64,000 bases of DNA from Ambrosia x helenae (GCA_030844895.1 CM061224.1:2505591-2569590); one strand, 5' to 3'; shown: positions 33,070 to 44,957, numbered from the stretch's first letter. Translations and numbers: made by a program. The notes: generated by a model not told the origin, from the letters alone.

Positions 33070-34460
33070 AAAAACAAATGAAAGTAAACTACTTAACGTC
33101 TTCATCTTCCTCGTTTTTTCAATAGCACTCCAACATATTTCACAGTTATTGCATGTTTTCGTTGTAAAATCAATTCCAACCTTTTACCCTTGAGGTTGTC
33201 GTGCGGTTTCGAATACATGTTCAGGTCATGGTCATGTTGTCTTTGCCTCAACTATTTGTGTCGTTCTTCCAAAAAGGCTATAGTTTTTTCTCATTGTTTA
33301 GTTTGTATTTCCACCAACTTGCTTAACTTATCTTCTTCATTATTTCGGTACGTCCAAAATTCGTCAACTAAGGAGGTTTTGCGTGAATACTTGGCGAGGT
33401 ACTTATTTTTCCGTTGTAGTCTTTTTGGTGTTTATCTTCATTGATATCCGAAATGTTACTAGTGTGTGTGGCGTTGTCTGGTATACCAGACACGGGATAG
33501 TGTTCAGCTTCCAGGGACTTCCATCTCTTGTCAAAATGACTATCGGACGGTTGTTCGCCCATCATTGGTCATTGTTGTCATTTATCGTGAGTTTTGACAA
33601 TCTCCTATGCGGGAACAAGATTAAAACCGTAATTGTCTTTTTGTAATCACGCATGGCCCCATTATTCACATTAAGGTCGCTACATCTACTGCCTCGTAAA
33701 CACTCCTATGTACAATAATTGTATGTATAGAATTAAACAACTTTTGACAAACAAATGTAAGCATAAAATTAAACAAATTTTAACTAAAAGATAATTTAAA
33801 TAAAAAAAATGTCGATGGAGTGTGTTGAATTCATTCGTCCTCCAAATTATTTGTTGTAATGTTTAAGAACCACCTTCTAAAAACTCTCTTTGCTTCGTTG
33901 ATTACTTTTTCCCCTGTTTTCTGAGCAATAATACCAAGCTTTTGCCAAAAAAAAAAAAAAAAAAAAAAAAAACCCTTGCCCGGTTAACCACTTTGAGCTC
34001 TTTGCTCGCCTGTCAATTTTTTTTCGTTTTTTTACCACTGGTGGAACTGCATCTCCATTTTCTAAAACTTACATTTCTTCAATATCGTTGCCCAAGCTAT
34101 ATCCTTCATCATGTGCCTCATATTGTGTCCCTGGCACTAGTTCGTCATCTTTATCATCTTCATAGATCGGTAGGTTTCCCTCATGCTCCTCACGTACGTA
34201 ACAAACATTTGGACTCCTCATTGCAAACACGTCGTTGTCATCCATATTGTATTGTACTTGAGGTGGTGGTTGCGTAAAATATTGTGTTTGAGGTTGTGAA
34301 AAATATTGTGGTTGTGAAAAATATTGCGGTTATGGGAGCGGTTGTGTTCTTGTTTGCTGTGAAAAATTCATCACCGGCTTATACGCATCTTCCGTACTAA
34401 ACCCACCCCCGCTAACCCTTGAACCCGGTCCTCTTCACCTAGAACCCACTCCTCTGCTAC
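33070..34460 (-). pseudogene. Probable PIF/Harbinger ORF1-like coding remnant
   Basis: Minus-strand pieces in several frames. N-terminal Gln/Pro-rich stretch near 34330-34250 (SQPQYFSQPQ, TQPPPQVQY). Then an acidic segment (REEHEGNLPIYEDDKDDELV). Near 33560-33370 HFDKRWKSLEAEHYP, and near 33340-33080 DEFWTYRNNEEDKLSKLVEI with DLNMYSKPHDNLKGKRLE. This order resembles the Myb-like accessory protein of PIF/Harbinger elements, though I am not certain. Multiple stops and frameshifts and a 27-base A-run show that it is dead. Confidence 0.4.
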
Positions 34461-34826
34461 TTGAACCTGCTCCTTTTTATTTATTTATTTTGTGAAGTGA
34501 CGTTCGATACATAACATGACTGAAAAATTACATCAAGATAGCGGGTAAGCGAGCAATAAGTTGTGCCGCCACCCTATTCTGAATGACACCCTTTAATTTT
34601 CTTGGATCCATTTTGATCGAAGCATTTGATTTGTGGATGAATATATTTGCTTGAAGGTGTTTGATTTGGGCTGAGATTAAAGTTTTTGCGGTTAAAAGTG
34701 TATGAATTGAAGTGTATATCCATTAATTTGGAAAAATATTTATTTTTAAATTAAATTACCAATGGTCAAAAGAGTCGTTGGAATTGATTTTCATTTGTTG
34801 CCAACCACCTGTAAAACTTATCGGAC
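34461..34826. other. Spacer before the LINE
   Basis: Includes the inverted dispersed motif ACATCAAGATAGCGGGTAAG with GCAATAAGTTGTGCCGCC at about 34536-34575, matching the 88-bp minisatellite unit. The remainder shows nothing recognisable. Confidence 0.5.
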
Positions 34827-34921
34827 CCTACTATCTCTGTCATTTTTTTTTTGTAAAAAAAAAGCTTTCAATAACAACCGCCAAAACCGGCCCTCAAAAC
34901 GGGGACCGACGGCTCAAACCA

Positions 34922-37900
34922 TTACAACATATACAACGGATAGCGACTCCAATCTTTCCACACAATCCTATTACAATTAGTTCTATTCTTGACCCAAAGG
35001 AAAGACAACGATTTCACCGTAGACACAATTCTATCGACCTTAGGCTCTTTTCCTTTAAAAATTGTGTCGTTCCTTTCTTTCCAAATCGCCCACATAGTAA
35101 CAATCACAATCCCATGAACTATATTTTTCTTCATCTTGCCTCCCTGAACTGTTTTATACACCTGTAATAGATCTTTTATACCAAACGCGAATATTGGCGG
35201 AATCCTGCACCAAGTGCCGATGCAGTCCCAAACTGTTGCAGCAACCAGACAATCTACCAAGATATGCATCTCTGTCTCATCTCTTACACGGCACCAGGGA
35301 CATAAACTATCCTGCATAACAATGTTCCGCTGCACTAACGCTGTCTTCGTCGGGATACGATTCTGCTCCGCTCTCCAAGCCATTATCGAGCACTTCAAGG
35401 GAACCCAAGAGACCCATTTAATAATAAAGTTTGACCCATAATCGAACCTCTTCATAAGAATATCAGCCGTCCCCTTTACTGAAAATGAATCTTGCCCCTC
35501 TGCAGCCCATTCCCATCGATCCTGACCCGCTTCAACAATACCCCTATTCAGCGCCACGCGTAACTGAAGCCACTGTAACATCTCGTCAGTTGTCCGAATG
35601 TTTTGAACCCATTCTGCAGCCAGTTCCAGCTTATTACCAGCCACTATGGTTCTGTCCGCCACTGTGCACGTTTTATTCCCATCTAGGCGATATAAAAGCG
35701 GCCATTTATCTTTAAGCGCACAATCGCCTAGCCAAACATCGAGCCAAAATCTAACTAAAACACCATTCCCCACTTTAGCTCTAATAAACGTATGAATCGC
35801 CACATCATTAAACTTCATCCCCGCCACCACTTTCACAATCGCTTTCCAACTTCCGTCGCGTATTTATTGACCGGAAGCGCCTCCCACATATTGTTGCTTT
35901 TGTGGCAAAGTTCAATAACCTTTGTCCACAACGCATTCTTATTACTACGAAATCTCCAAGCCCATTTAAAGATGAGAGCTTCATTGACAACTTCTAGTTT
36001 TTTAATACCCAACCCTCCAAATTTTTTTGGAGTCGTAACTCTATCCCAACACACCCAATGCACCTTGTTCCCCACATTCGAACCCGACCACAAAAATTTT
36101 CTCATTATTCTTTCAAGCTTCTCCACTACCTTCCGCGGCGCTTTATACAACGAAAAATAATAAATTGGGAGGCTCTCAAGCACGGCTTTAATAAGAACCA
36201 CCCTACCTCCAATAGACAAAATCTTCGCCTTCCAACTAGCTAGTCTCGATTCAAACACCTCAACAACTTTCTTCCAACTAGCACCTCTATTCATATTGGC
36301 GCCCACTTTTATCCCCAAATAATCGAAAGGGAAAGTGTCGCTTTTACAACCCAAAGTACCCGCCATAACATCCGTTTCTTCAATACTAGCCCCAACCCCA
36401 TAAAGATTAGACTTATTAATATTAATTTTCAACCCGGAACAAATATGAAAACATCTCAATAGTCTCGCCAAATTGACCACATTCCCCTCCGACCATTCGC
36501 CTAGAATAAGTGCATCATCGTCATATAATAAATGAGATACATTCATACCTTCGTTGTCAAGCGTTACGCCTTTAAAATCCCCCAATAAAATCGCTTTGTG
36601 AATGGACAAGGATAAAGCTTCCATAACCACTAAGAACAGAAACGGAGAAAGAGGGTCACCTTGTCGAAGACCCTTTTGACACATAAACTCAAAAGTAGGT
36701 GACCCATTAACCAACACCGAAGACCTAGCCGCCTTAAGAATCCCCAAAACCCACATACACCAACGAGAAGGAAAATTCATTTGTTCTAACATAGAGATTA
36801 AAAATCCCCAGTTAACATTATCGTACGCCTTCTCGAAATCAATTTTTAACAGAAAAGCCTTTTTGATTTACGCTTCAACCATGCCAAAACTTCATTGACA
36901 ACAAGAGGACCATCCAAAATATACCTATCTTTTAAAAAAGCCGATTGTGACTCCGAAATTACCTCCCCCATAATCTCTTTGATTCTATTTGCCAATAGCT
37001 TCGAGATCACCTTGTTAACCATACCAATCAAGTTGATAGGCCGATATTCCTTCATACTAGTGGGATTTTTACACTTCGGCACTAAAGTTATAAACGAAAG
37101 ACCACACTCCGGGCTAATGTACCCCGTATCATAAAAGTCGGTAAAAACATTAAAAAAATCATCCTCCAACAACTCCCAAAATTCCTGCACGAAGTGAAAA
37201 TTAAACCCATCTGGCCCGGCCGCCTTGTCCTTGCCACAATCAAATGCCGCTTTTTTTATTTCTTCTTTCGAGAATGGCTGAACAAGCTTATCACCCAAGG
37301 AATCCGCCAAGGTTTTCACATTATCACACATTAAGACGGGTCTGTTACTACATTCTTCCTTGAAATGATCTCGAAAATGTCGTAAAACCTCGCGTTTCAC
37401 CAAAGCCGGTTTATTTATCCATTCCCCATTAGCCTCCATCCCCGGTATATTGTTACAAGATCTTCTACCATTAATAACACGATGAAAAAAACCGGTGTTG
37501 TCATCTCCCAAAGCTGCCCATTTCACTCTAGATCTTTGCTTTAAATCTTTGTTTTCAAAGTCATTCAGCTCATTAATTTTTGTTTTACACTCCTCTAGTA
37601 TCCACTCCTCTTCTTCAGATAAGCTTCTGTTTTCCATAAGCTTTTCTAGAGAATCAACTTCTAAACAGCAAGCATACATTTCTTCCTTTTCCTTTTTCGC
37701 AACCACCCTATGCCACTCTCTTAATTTATAACTCAAAGCTTTCAGTTTCCGTTGCAGCCTAAGCTGAGCCGATTGCGCAGCTATCTCATTACCCAACACC
37801 TCACAAACGACCTCTTTACAACCCTCTTTCTCCACCCACGAATTGAACCATCGAAATGGTTTATACCCAAAGTTTTTGCTCACCAAATGCAACATCAACG

Positions 37901-38582
37901 GGCAGTGATCCGAAAACCTTCTAGGAAGGGCTCTAAGCGAGGCACTTGGCCATTTATTAAACATCCTCAAGCACACCAAAGCTCTATCAATTCTACTTTG
38001 TTTATCGCCTTTACCTTTACCCGCAAGGAAAGTGAACTTCCTACCAACCAACGGATACTCTATCAACCCCGCTTCATCGATGAACTCATTAAAGTCTCTC
38101 GCCATGGCTTCATTAAAACCTGTATTCAATCTTTCTTCGGGGCTTCTAACCGTATTATAATCACCCATGAGAATCCAAAAGTCTTCACTGCCATACATAA
38201 GCGATTTCAAAGATTGCCAAACCATAGATTTCTGCGATCTAGATTTCGGCCCATACACATTCACAACATTGATACAAATATTATCCTTCCTTAAACGACC
38301 ACCCACCAACAAAAAGTTACGGTTTTTCACTACCCGTTCTTTAACAAACCCACTACTATCCCAAAGAGATACCAGGCCTCCCGAAAGACCCGTAGGATCT
38401 ACTACTTCGAAATCAAACGATCCTCTTCCCCAGTAACGTTCAAGACATACTCTATCCAAACCATGTGTTTTCGTTTCTTGCATTACTAAAAATTCAACCT
38501 CATTATCCCTTAACATATCTCTAACCCAAGCATCCTTCCCATCAACCCCCATACCTCGAATATTAACACTTAGACAATTCAT
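34922..38582 (-). pseudogene. LINE ORF2: endonuclease, reverse transcriptase, zf-RVT (two frameshifts)
   Basis: The first block (38582-36846) starts MNCLSVNIRG and contains APE-like endonuclease motifs: N7, E36 in MQETK, D141/N143 in GDYNTV, SDH at 224-226. It then enters RT (SAFLKDRYILDGPLVVNEVL). A frameshift near 36862 shifts to FEKAYDNVNW, GLRQGDPLSPFLFLVV and catalytic LLYDDDALI (usually F/YADD). A second frameshift near 35863 leads to the zf-RVT region (CSIMAWRAEQNRIPTK, CPWCRVRDETEMHILVDC) and end SRYPLYML. Each break alone would abolish full-length ORF2. Target-primed reverse transcription is the family mechanism. Confidence 0.92.
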
Positions 38583-40249
38583 CTTGTAACCTCTTGTACG
38601 CCTTCTTTGGAGATAGAATCACGGATCAAATCTTGGAAATTATGTAGCTCGGCTCCTAACTTACGTCCCAAATTTACTGTTCTAGTTACCTCCTCATCCA
38701 CAAAAGACCCTATCGAATTAGCATCCACCAATCTCTCCATATTTTCATTAATCTGCTCCTCCCCCGAATTCTCTTGTATCCCACTAGCCAAAACAGAAAA
38801 CTTATTGTTAATTTCCACGGGCCTAGACTCTTTTGATTTGCCTGCACTCGATTTCTCAGCCCAAATAATAGGGTCCAGCCCAAAAATGTCTTCTACCATC
38901 TTCTTGGGCTCCTTATTGGGTCTCTGGTTACCACTGGAGGACCCACTTGAATAATCCAAACCCAAATTAATAAAACTTTTCAACTTTTTCCTTTTTAAAT
39001 TTTTTCCACCTGATTTGCCAATCCCATTAAAACCTTCCTTGCTATTCTCCCTGTTGCCAAAATTAAATTCATTCTCATTTGACTGAGAATTTGAAACATC
39101 TCCCACCTTTTTGGAAATCGAATCAGCATTCATTGTGGCATTAAAATTGCTATTTCCCGAATTAGAATCTTTTTCCGGTGTTTGGCTTTCTTCCGACATC
39201 TTCTCCGGCGACCTGAAACTTTCTTCCTTATCCCCTTGACAACTATCATCTTCTTCACAATCAGTTACGAATTCTCCTACCCAATCCTTTTCCGTTTCCG
39301 AAACCCAAACCTTGAAAGATTTCCCCCTCCAGCGAATATAAGCCACGTCGTTTATCATTTTACCATGGTTAACTAAAATTCCAACATAATGAAAAGAACC
39401 ATCATACCCCTGCTCGTCCACACATGCTTCTTTAATAACCACTCCAAAGAGACTTCCTATATCATTTAACACCACCGGATCCGAGATACTTAAAGGGAGA
39501 CCCACAATCTTCAGCCACGCGACTCTATCAAACGGAATCTGCTGCCCCTCCCATATCCAAGGTGTATCAAACCAATCCTTCCGTGTCATCAACTCATCTT
39601 TGGCCATGACCGCATGTTCTTTCGAATTAAACTCCACCAATATTGAAAGACCACCGATATATCTCACCATGCCTTCCTGCAGTTTCATATCCCTTAAAAT
39701 TGAACGAATATTCTTGAGCACCTCTAATGACTTTACTCGAACGTAAATCGTCCTCCCATGCACAGACTTGAAAGCCTCCACAGAGTCATCAACCATCACC
39801 GTCTTACCAATCGACTCCCCCGTGGATGCTTCTTTAAAGGACATATTATTTACTCCTGCCCCTGCAAACCCGGGTGGTTTGACATACGATCCATTCCCCG
39901 GTGTTTTAAAATTACGAGACCTTTGTCCATCCCTTTTAGATTGATCTATCTCTCCCTCCTCTAAAACAAATCTTGCAATATTGAACTGTAACTTGAAGTC
40001 ACCCAAACGCACCGGGGATAACATCTTCAAGAACTCTTTGCTATCCTTGACATCCAAGAACGACACGAAACCAAATCTCTTGCCTTCCTTATTCCTTTTA
40101 CGAGCAATATAAATGTCAAAAATCGTACCAATGCCCCCAAGAACCGCCGCCAAGTCTGCCCCACTACAGCGATCCGGAAGGTTTTTCACAAAAAAATTTG
40201 TTAATCTTGCCTGAATATTGGCCGGAATGGGATTCCGGCTAGTCGCCAT
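38579..40249 (-). CDS. LINE ORF1: RRM-containing RNA-binding protein
   Basis: 556 intact codons starting 42 nt from the element's 5' end. An N-terminal RRM has RNP2 FFVKNL (19-24) and RNP1 KRFGFVSF (57-64). A second globular part (WIWEGQQIPFDRVAWLKIVG, then VWVSETEKDWVGEF) is typical of plant L1 ORF1 and DUF4283-like proteins. A Ser/Asn/Lys-rich linker follows. I see no CCHC zinc knuckle. The protein should bind the LINE RNA in a ribonucleoprotein. The stop TGA overlaps the ORF2 start in the tetranucleotide ATGA. Confidence 0.88.
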   Translation of the reverse strand: MATSRNPIPANIQARLTNFFVKNLPDRCSGADLAAVLGGIGTIFDIYIARKRNKEGKRFGFVSFLDVKDSKEFLKMLSPVRLGDFKLQFNIARFVLEEGEIDQSKRDGQRSRNFKTPGNGSYVKPPGFAGAGVNNMSFKEASTGESIGKTVMVDDSVEAFKSVHGRTIYVRVKSLEVLKNIRSILRDMKLQEGMVRYIGGLSILVEFNSKEHAVMAKDELMTRKDWFDTPWIWEGQQIPFDRVAWLKIVGLPLSISDPVVLNDIGSLFGVVIKEACVDEQGYDGSFHYVGILVNHGKMINDVAYIRWRGKSFKVWVSETEKDWVGEFVTDCEEDDSCQGDKEESFRSPEKMSEESQTPEKDSNSGNSNFNATMNADSISKKVGDVSNSQSNENEFNFGNRENSKEGFNGIGKSGGKNLKRKKLKSFINLGLDYSSGSSSGNQRPNKEPKKMVEDIFGLDPIIWAEKSSAGKSKESRPVEINNKFSVLASGIQENSGEEQINENMERLVDANSIGSFVDEEVTRTVNLGRKLGAELHNFQDLIRDSISKEGVQEVTR

Positions 40250-40309
40250 AGAGAGAGTTTTTTTTATGGACCTGTTTACAATATGATGCCACCTACTATC
40301 TCTGTCATT

Positions 40310-40773
40310 GATGACGGTGTTACTGTGAAGGTAGTGAGATACCTATGATCAGATTAAGTAACTCTCTAGCCCTCCTTTAAAAGGAAGACCCACTTTAAAT
40401 TTAAATATAAAATAGTTTAAAATAATTGGTGAAAAAATTGATTTAAAAAGAGACTTTTGTCTCAAGCTGCTGCTAAACGTGCCTTAGCTACCTTTTTAAT
40501 CCTTACTTATTACACTGAATATTGCTAAATGTACTATATTTCTTTCACACGTTTAGTAGGGCTTCATTATAAAAGGTAAGTCAATAAGTTCCGAATCAAT
40601 TGGTTTAGATGAGGCAACTAAATAATCTTCTAATATGATGATCATTGGTGCGAGTCATACTTACTATAATTTGCTTCAGGTGAACATGGGGTCTTACATT
40701 TGTGGACTTTCAAGCGATGGGTTTCCACTGGAATGGTGGGTGGACCAGGTCATTAGCAATGTCTCCGTTCGTA
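40310..40773. other. Spacer, partly old repeat
   Basis: The first 70 bp continue the GACGGTGTTAC-type repeat split by the LINE. The rest is unremarkable. Confidence 0.5.
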
Positions 40774-40776
40774 TAA

Positions 40777-41148
40777 GGCTATGGGGTGTGGAGACATGAG
40801 AAAGGTCATGTCTCCATGCCACATAGGATGCCACCTAGGCAAGGTCATGTCTTCTTCATATGCTTGAGACATGGGTGGGGTGTGGAGACATGAGAAACCC
40901 ATGTCTCAAGCATTAAATACTATTATTTTTTTATAATCTGATTGGCCCATCCTTTAAAAAAAAAAAAAAAAAAAAAATCTGATCTGATTGGCCCATCCTT
41001 TAAAAAAAAAAAGAAAAAAGAAAAAATTTGATTGGCCCATCCTTTATGTTCTCTGAGGGACGTGGGGACGGGAGAGGGGAGAACGGGGCAAGGGGGCGGT
41101 GTGCTGGGGGAGGACGGGGGGGTGGGGGCGTCTCCACACCCTTCAGCC
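40777..41148. mobile_element. Tourist-like MITE
   Basis: TAA flanks at 40774-40776 and 41149-41151. Ends GGCTATGGGGTGTGGAGAC and inverted GGCTGAAGGGTGTGGAGAC. The interior has a near-duplicate of CTGATTGGCCCATCCTTTA with A-runs (three copies, 40928-41045) and a G-rich block. Confidence 0.88.
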
Positions 41149-41151
41149 TAA

Positions 41152-42365
41152 GGTGAGCGGTCTTTCGTCAATGAATTTACCCAAGTGGTCGTGTTTGTAT
41201 AGTATTCTTTTGCCTCTAAAAAAGAAGGTAATATCCATCACATGAGTGGGTACATTAAGTACAATGGGAGTGGGTTTAGACACCGCGGTGCACCTTTTCT
41301 TCAACTTGTTACATACGTAATATTTCTTATACGTTTAGCCATTGTTACATATTTTTTTTTAACTTGGCATATCAGTAATATTTCTTTCTTTTTACGTAAT
41401 TTATCGTTGATCTTATTGAGACACTCCAAATTAATATTAAGACATTAACTCTCTATAATTCTATATCTCTCTATAAGTATAATTACACATAGAGAGATAA
41501 AAGAAAAGAGATGTAACACTGTTAACCCTCTAATATTTTACACTTTAGTATTTTCATAGAAGGGAAGACATTATGAAAATTTAAAGGAAGAGGGTACGTC
41601 CGACCTGATCAAAATATATTATTGGACACCTGTTGCACGTCAAAATCAGGTATCGAAAATAATAAAGATATTTGTATATTTTAATGTGGATTGAGATCTT
41701 CTATGCGATTTTAATACTGTAGGTTATGTTGAAATGAAAAAGAAAAAATAGTGTAAATGACATGAAATGTATGTGCTTTTTTATTAATTAAAACTTTTAA
41801 TATAAAATATGATGTTATATTTTTTAAAAAAAGTGTAACAAATGTAGTGGTTGGTTTCCATTCGTTAAATATTATATCGATTGTTTTCTTTATATTATCA
41901 CTTGAGAAGCAGTAAATAGTGTTTTGAAGAAGACAAACCGGTCAAACCAATAACAAGAAAACTATCGATTCTTTTCTTTTTGTTACTTTTTTTAAACATG
42001 GTTAAATTAAATGCTAACCAATTAAATGATGGTTACACGTATTATCATGTGAAAACTATATGTTTTTGAATAGCCTCTGGTGTTATTTTAATAAATCAAG
42101 CTCTTGCTTGAACTCAACCATAAATATATAGGTAATCTATAATTATAATTAGAAAGAAAACAAACAATCTAAAACATAGTAAATGAGACCCGACCTTAAG
42201 AAATAAACCCAACTCATTGTCATTCGTTCACAATAATGATGGGTACTAATGTAGACCGATTCGAGATGGTCAATCTTTCAAGATAGGACCCTTAGAGCGG
42301 GTTAGACTCCAAAGAAAACAGACGAGAAGAGATAGGCTTTGCTGCCATTTTTCTTAATTCATTTC
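41152..42365. other. Unannotated AT-rich spacer
   Basis: No ORF with recognisable content, no terminal repeats found. Could be decayed transposon DNA. Confidence 0.5.
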
Positions 42366-42368
42366 TTA

Positions 42369-42583
42369 GGAGCTGTTTGGTAGCCTTTTAATCAGCCTCT
42401 TAACCATTCAGGTATGAATCATTCAACATTCAGACTGTTTGTTTCAGCATCTGAATGGAATAATTAAGTGCTGAACCATTAAGCTAATAAGGGATGCTGA
42501 ATGATTCAGCTCTTAACCATTCAGAGCCTCTTAACCATTCAGACCATCTTAATAATTCAGCACTTAATCAACCAAACAGCCCC
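42369..42583. mobile_element. Tourist-like MITE, 215 bp (copy 2, inverted)
   Basis: TTA flanks at 42366-42368 and 42584-42586. Starts GGAGCTGTTTGGTAGCC and ends ATCAACCAAACAGCCCC. Same length as, and nearly the reverse complement of, 17367-17581. Confidence 0.88.
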
Positions 42584-42959
42584 TTAATATTGCAATCCAA
42601 AAACATGCTTTTATAGGCTTACATGAAAGATAAATAAACTGACCACTAACACACTTAACCCACTACTAACAGAATTTAACAAAAGCAACTAATTCTATGC
42701 AGTCCACGTACATATATAAAACCGTCTGGGCATGGCAACGTGGGTTATTAGTTTATCACGTATCAGGTACATAAAACCCAACACCTCTCAAATAAAAAAA
42801 ATAATAAATAAATAAGTCGTAGAACAAAGTCCCCTCAGGCCCCAACTAAGATACGAAAGACTGAAAGCAAGACATTGCTACCATTAGGTTGCCCTGCTAT
42901 ATTTAACTCAGACATATGAGTTGAAGCGTCTAGGCATACAAATTGTTAAAGTGATTTGG

Positions 42960-43125
42960 TTAATAACGCCTCTTGCGAATCCAAAAAGGTTGACACACCG
43001 TGATAACATAATTCGACACTAGTCCAAATCCTTGTGAATCCAAAAACGCTATCACAATCGCCTTTCGTCCATCTTCCTCCTTAGTATTGGCTGCACCACA
43101 CAAAACGAACCCCAACCGGATTCGA
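42960..43125 (-). pseudogene. Unidentified coding-like fragment
   Basis: A minus-strand frame reads IRLGFVLCGAANTKEEDGRK then AIVIAFLDSQGFGLVSNYVI and TVCQPFWIRKRRY-stop. It looks like a protein C-terminus rather than random sequence, but I do not recognise the family. It stops exactly where the LTR-like sequence TGTTAGAAAA begins (43130), so it may have been cut by that insertion. The 370 bp to its left show nothing. Confidence 0.3.
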
Positions 43126-43129
43126 TTCA

Positions 43130-44540
43130 TGTTAGAAAATATAATTTATAAACCCTAAGTATATGGGTCAAGCATTGAAAAAACAGATACTCCATAAGAC
43201 AAAAGTTTTTGTCACTAAGTAAAAGTTTAGAACTTCAGAACTTTTACTTAGAGACTTTTGAAGAATACTTGAAAAAACACTTCACACCATCTCAAAATGT
43301 TGTCGTGGCAGGGTACTAGAATACCCACACTTAAGAATATTTAAGAAAAGTTATAGGCTCACGATATGAAGCTAGAAGCCAATAAGCCACGAGCTTCAGC
43401 CGAGAAGCAACAAGCAACAACTTCTCAGCTAAAGTAGCATCTTGCTATAGTGTCGCTACAGTAACTCGGGTCAATAAGTCAATTGATTTGACCTTTACAC
43501 ACTGATCCATGAAAGTAGTCTTGGAACTCACAAAGCCACCATTGGAAAGGGGTAAAGTGGTATCTTACACCAAAAGGGAAAGGTAACCTGCATAAGTAAA
43601 GATAAAGGGATAAACATTACCAGGTATAGAAGGCACGCTGACCCGGAGAAGCTATGCGCTTCAGCTCCTCAACCACCTGACGTAAGAGCTTCCTCCCACA
43701 AGGCCGATAATAAAGGTGGCTCCTAAATAATGGCCCAGACCAGCCCAGCCCACTACAACAAGGCCCATTAGGGTTCCACCCTCCATAAATAGAGGGGCCA
43801 CATCCCATTTGTCTTGTGCAAGTACATGATATCTAATCCCCCCTCCCCCCCCCCCCCCCTCTCTCTCTCTCTCTCTCATCAGTTAAGCTATTAAGCTTCT
43901 CCTGACAAGCTGCTGAGCTATCACAACAGCATCTCACAACCTTTTTCCCTATCTAGAAATACTTTAAGCTTCCCCTTACGAGCTGACTACCTTACTGGTT
44001 CTAGCAACCAATTCCCAATCATCGAGCTGATCAGCCTGAAATCACCTCAGCTGCTAGCTAACCGTCGGGTTTCAACCACCGCCACCTCACATACTCTCTA
44101 TCTCTCTTTTACATACTTATATTTACCTTTATGCACGATTATTGGGAAAAATAACTAATGTTGAGCGTCAGAGGGTCTTGACCCCTTTTTAAGAGTTGTT
44201 CTTGTTGATAGGTACAAGCTAGCAGGCAAGAAGGTTGACCCCCAGGAGACGTCCAGATCATCTTCCAGCCATATCTTTGTTGTTGTAGCAACACAGAAGT
44301 AACGGGTAGGCTTCCGAGCTTACTAGGACTTAATCTTTTTCATCTAAAGGATGAGGAATTCGAGCTTCACTAACTAACACAAGGTCATCAACTGAGGTTC
44401 CTTAACACGTGACCAAACATTCTATAAGTCTCTAAGCGACTGGGCTGATTGTAATAGAGAATCTCAAGAAAAGATCAAGCCGCCAGATTTTCCATTTAAC
44501 ACTAGGACTACATACCCTTAGGAAACCGACCAATCAAGTT
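43130..44540 (+). repeat. LTR-like segment
   Basis: Begins TGTTAGAAAATATAATTTAT, a usual LTR start. It has a TATA-like CCATAAATAGAGG at 43784, a pyrimidine run (CCCC..CTCTCTCT at 43838-43880) and a GTTGAGCGTCAGAGGGTCTT block. No 3' end, primer site or target duplication was found, so the right boundary is uncertain. Minus-strand ORFs at 43617-43879 are incidental. Confidence 0.4.
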
Positions 44541-44732
44541 TGTCGTTGTCTTCAACTTAACCGAAGACGTTTGCCTTTTTTGCACTAGGGTCATTATGAA
44601 TATTCTAGTTATTGAATGAAAGCATTGATTTAAAAAAAAATGATTCTTATTATGTTTGCATTGTCCTTTGTATGTTCACTTAAATCAAACAATATATCCT
44701 AAAATTGGTTAACAAATTTTCCAAACAACTAA

Positions 44733-44957
44733 GTGGTTGTTTGGTAGTTTCTGAATGGTCATTAAGAGGCTACATCTGAATAGTTTATAACTTCTTAATG
44801 GTTAAAATGTTATCTTAAGTATGAATGGTTAAGAGGTAACATCTTAATGGTTGCCTCTTAACCATTCAGACTTAAGGTTACCTCTTAACCATTCAGAGGT
44901 TATGAATCATTAAGAGGTAGCATCTGAATGATCATTAAGAGGCTAGCAAACAGGCCC
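44733..44957. mobile_element. Tourist-like MITE
   Basis: TAA flanks at 44730-44732 and 44958-44960. Ends GTGGTTGTTTGGTAG and inverted GGGCCTGTTTGCTAG. The interior is GAATGGTTAAGAGGTA words, related to the 215-bp elements. Confidence 0.78.

Larger units (their letters stand above)
34845..40291 (-). mobile_element. Full-length L1-type LINE
   Basis: 18-bp direct repeats CCTACTATCTCTGTCATT at 34827-34844 and 40292-40309 flank a 5447-bp unit with two ORFs and a short A-tail at the minus-strand 3' end. The 5' leader is only about 40 nt. The repeats are identical, so insertion is fairly recent, but ORF2 carries two frameshifts. The target lies in the GACGGTGTTAC-type repeat family of 21583 and 25245. 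Confidence 0.94.

Noticed and set aside
37752..38436. Plus-strand ORFs of 180 and 89 codons
   Set aside because: They lie antisense to the LINE endonuclease frame, which has clear motifs; the plus frames have none.
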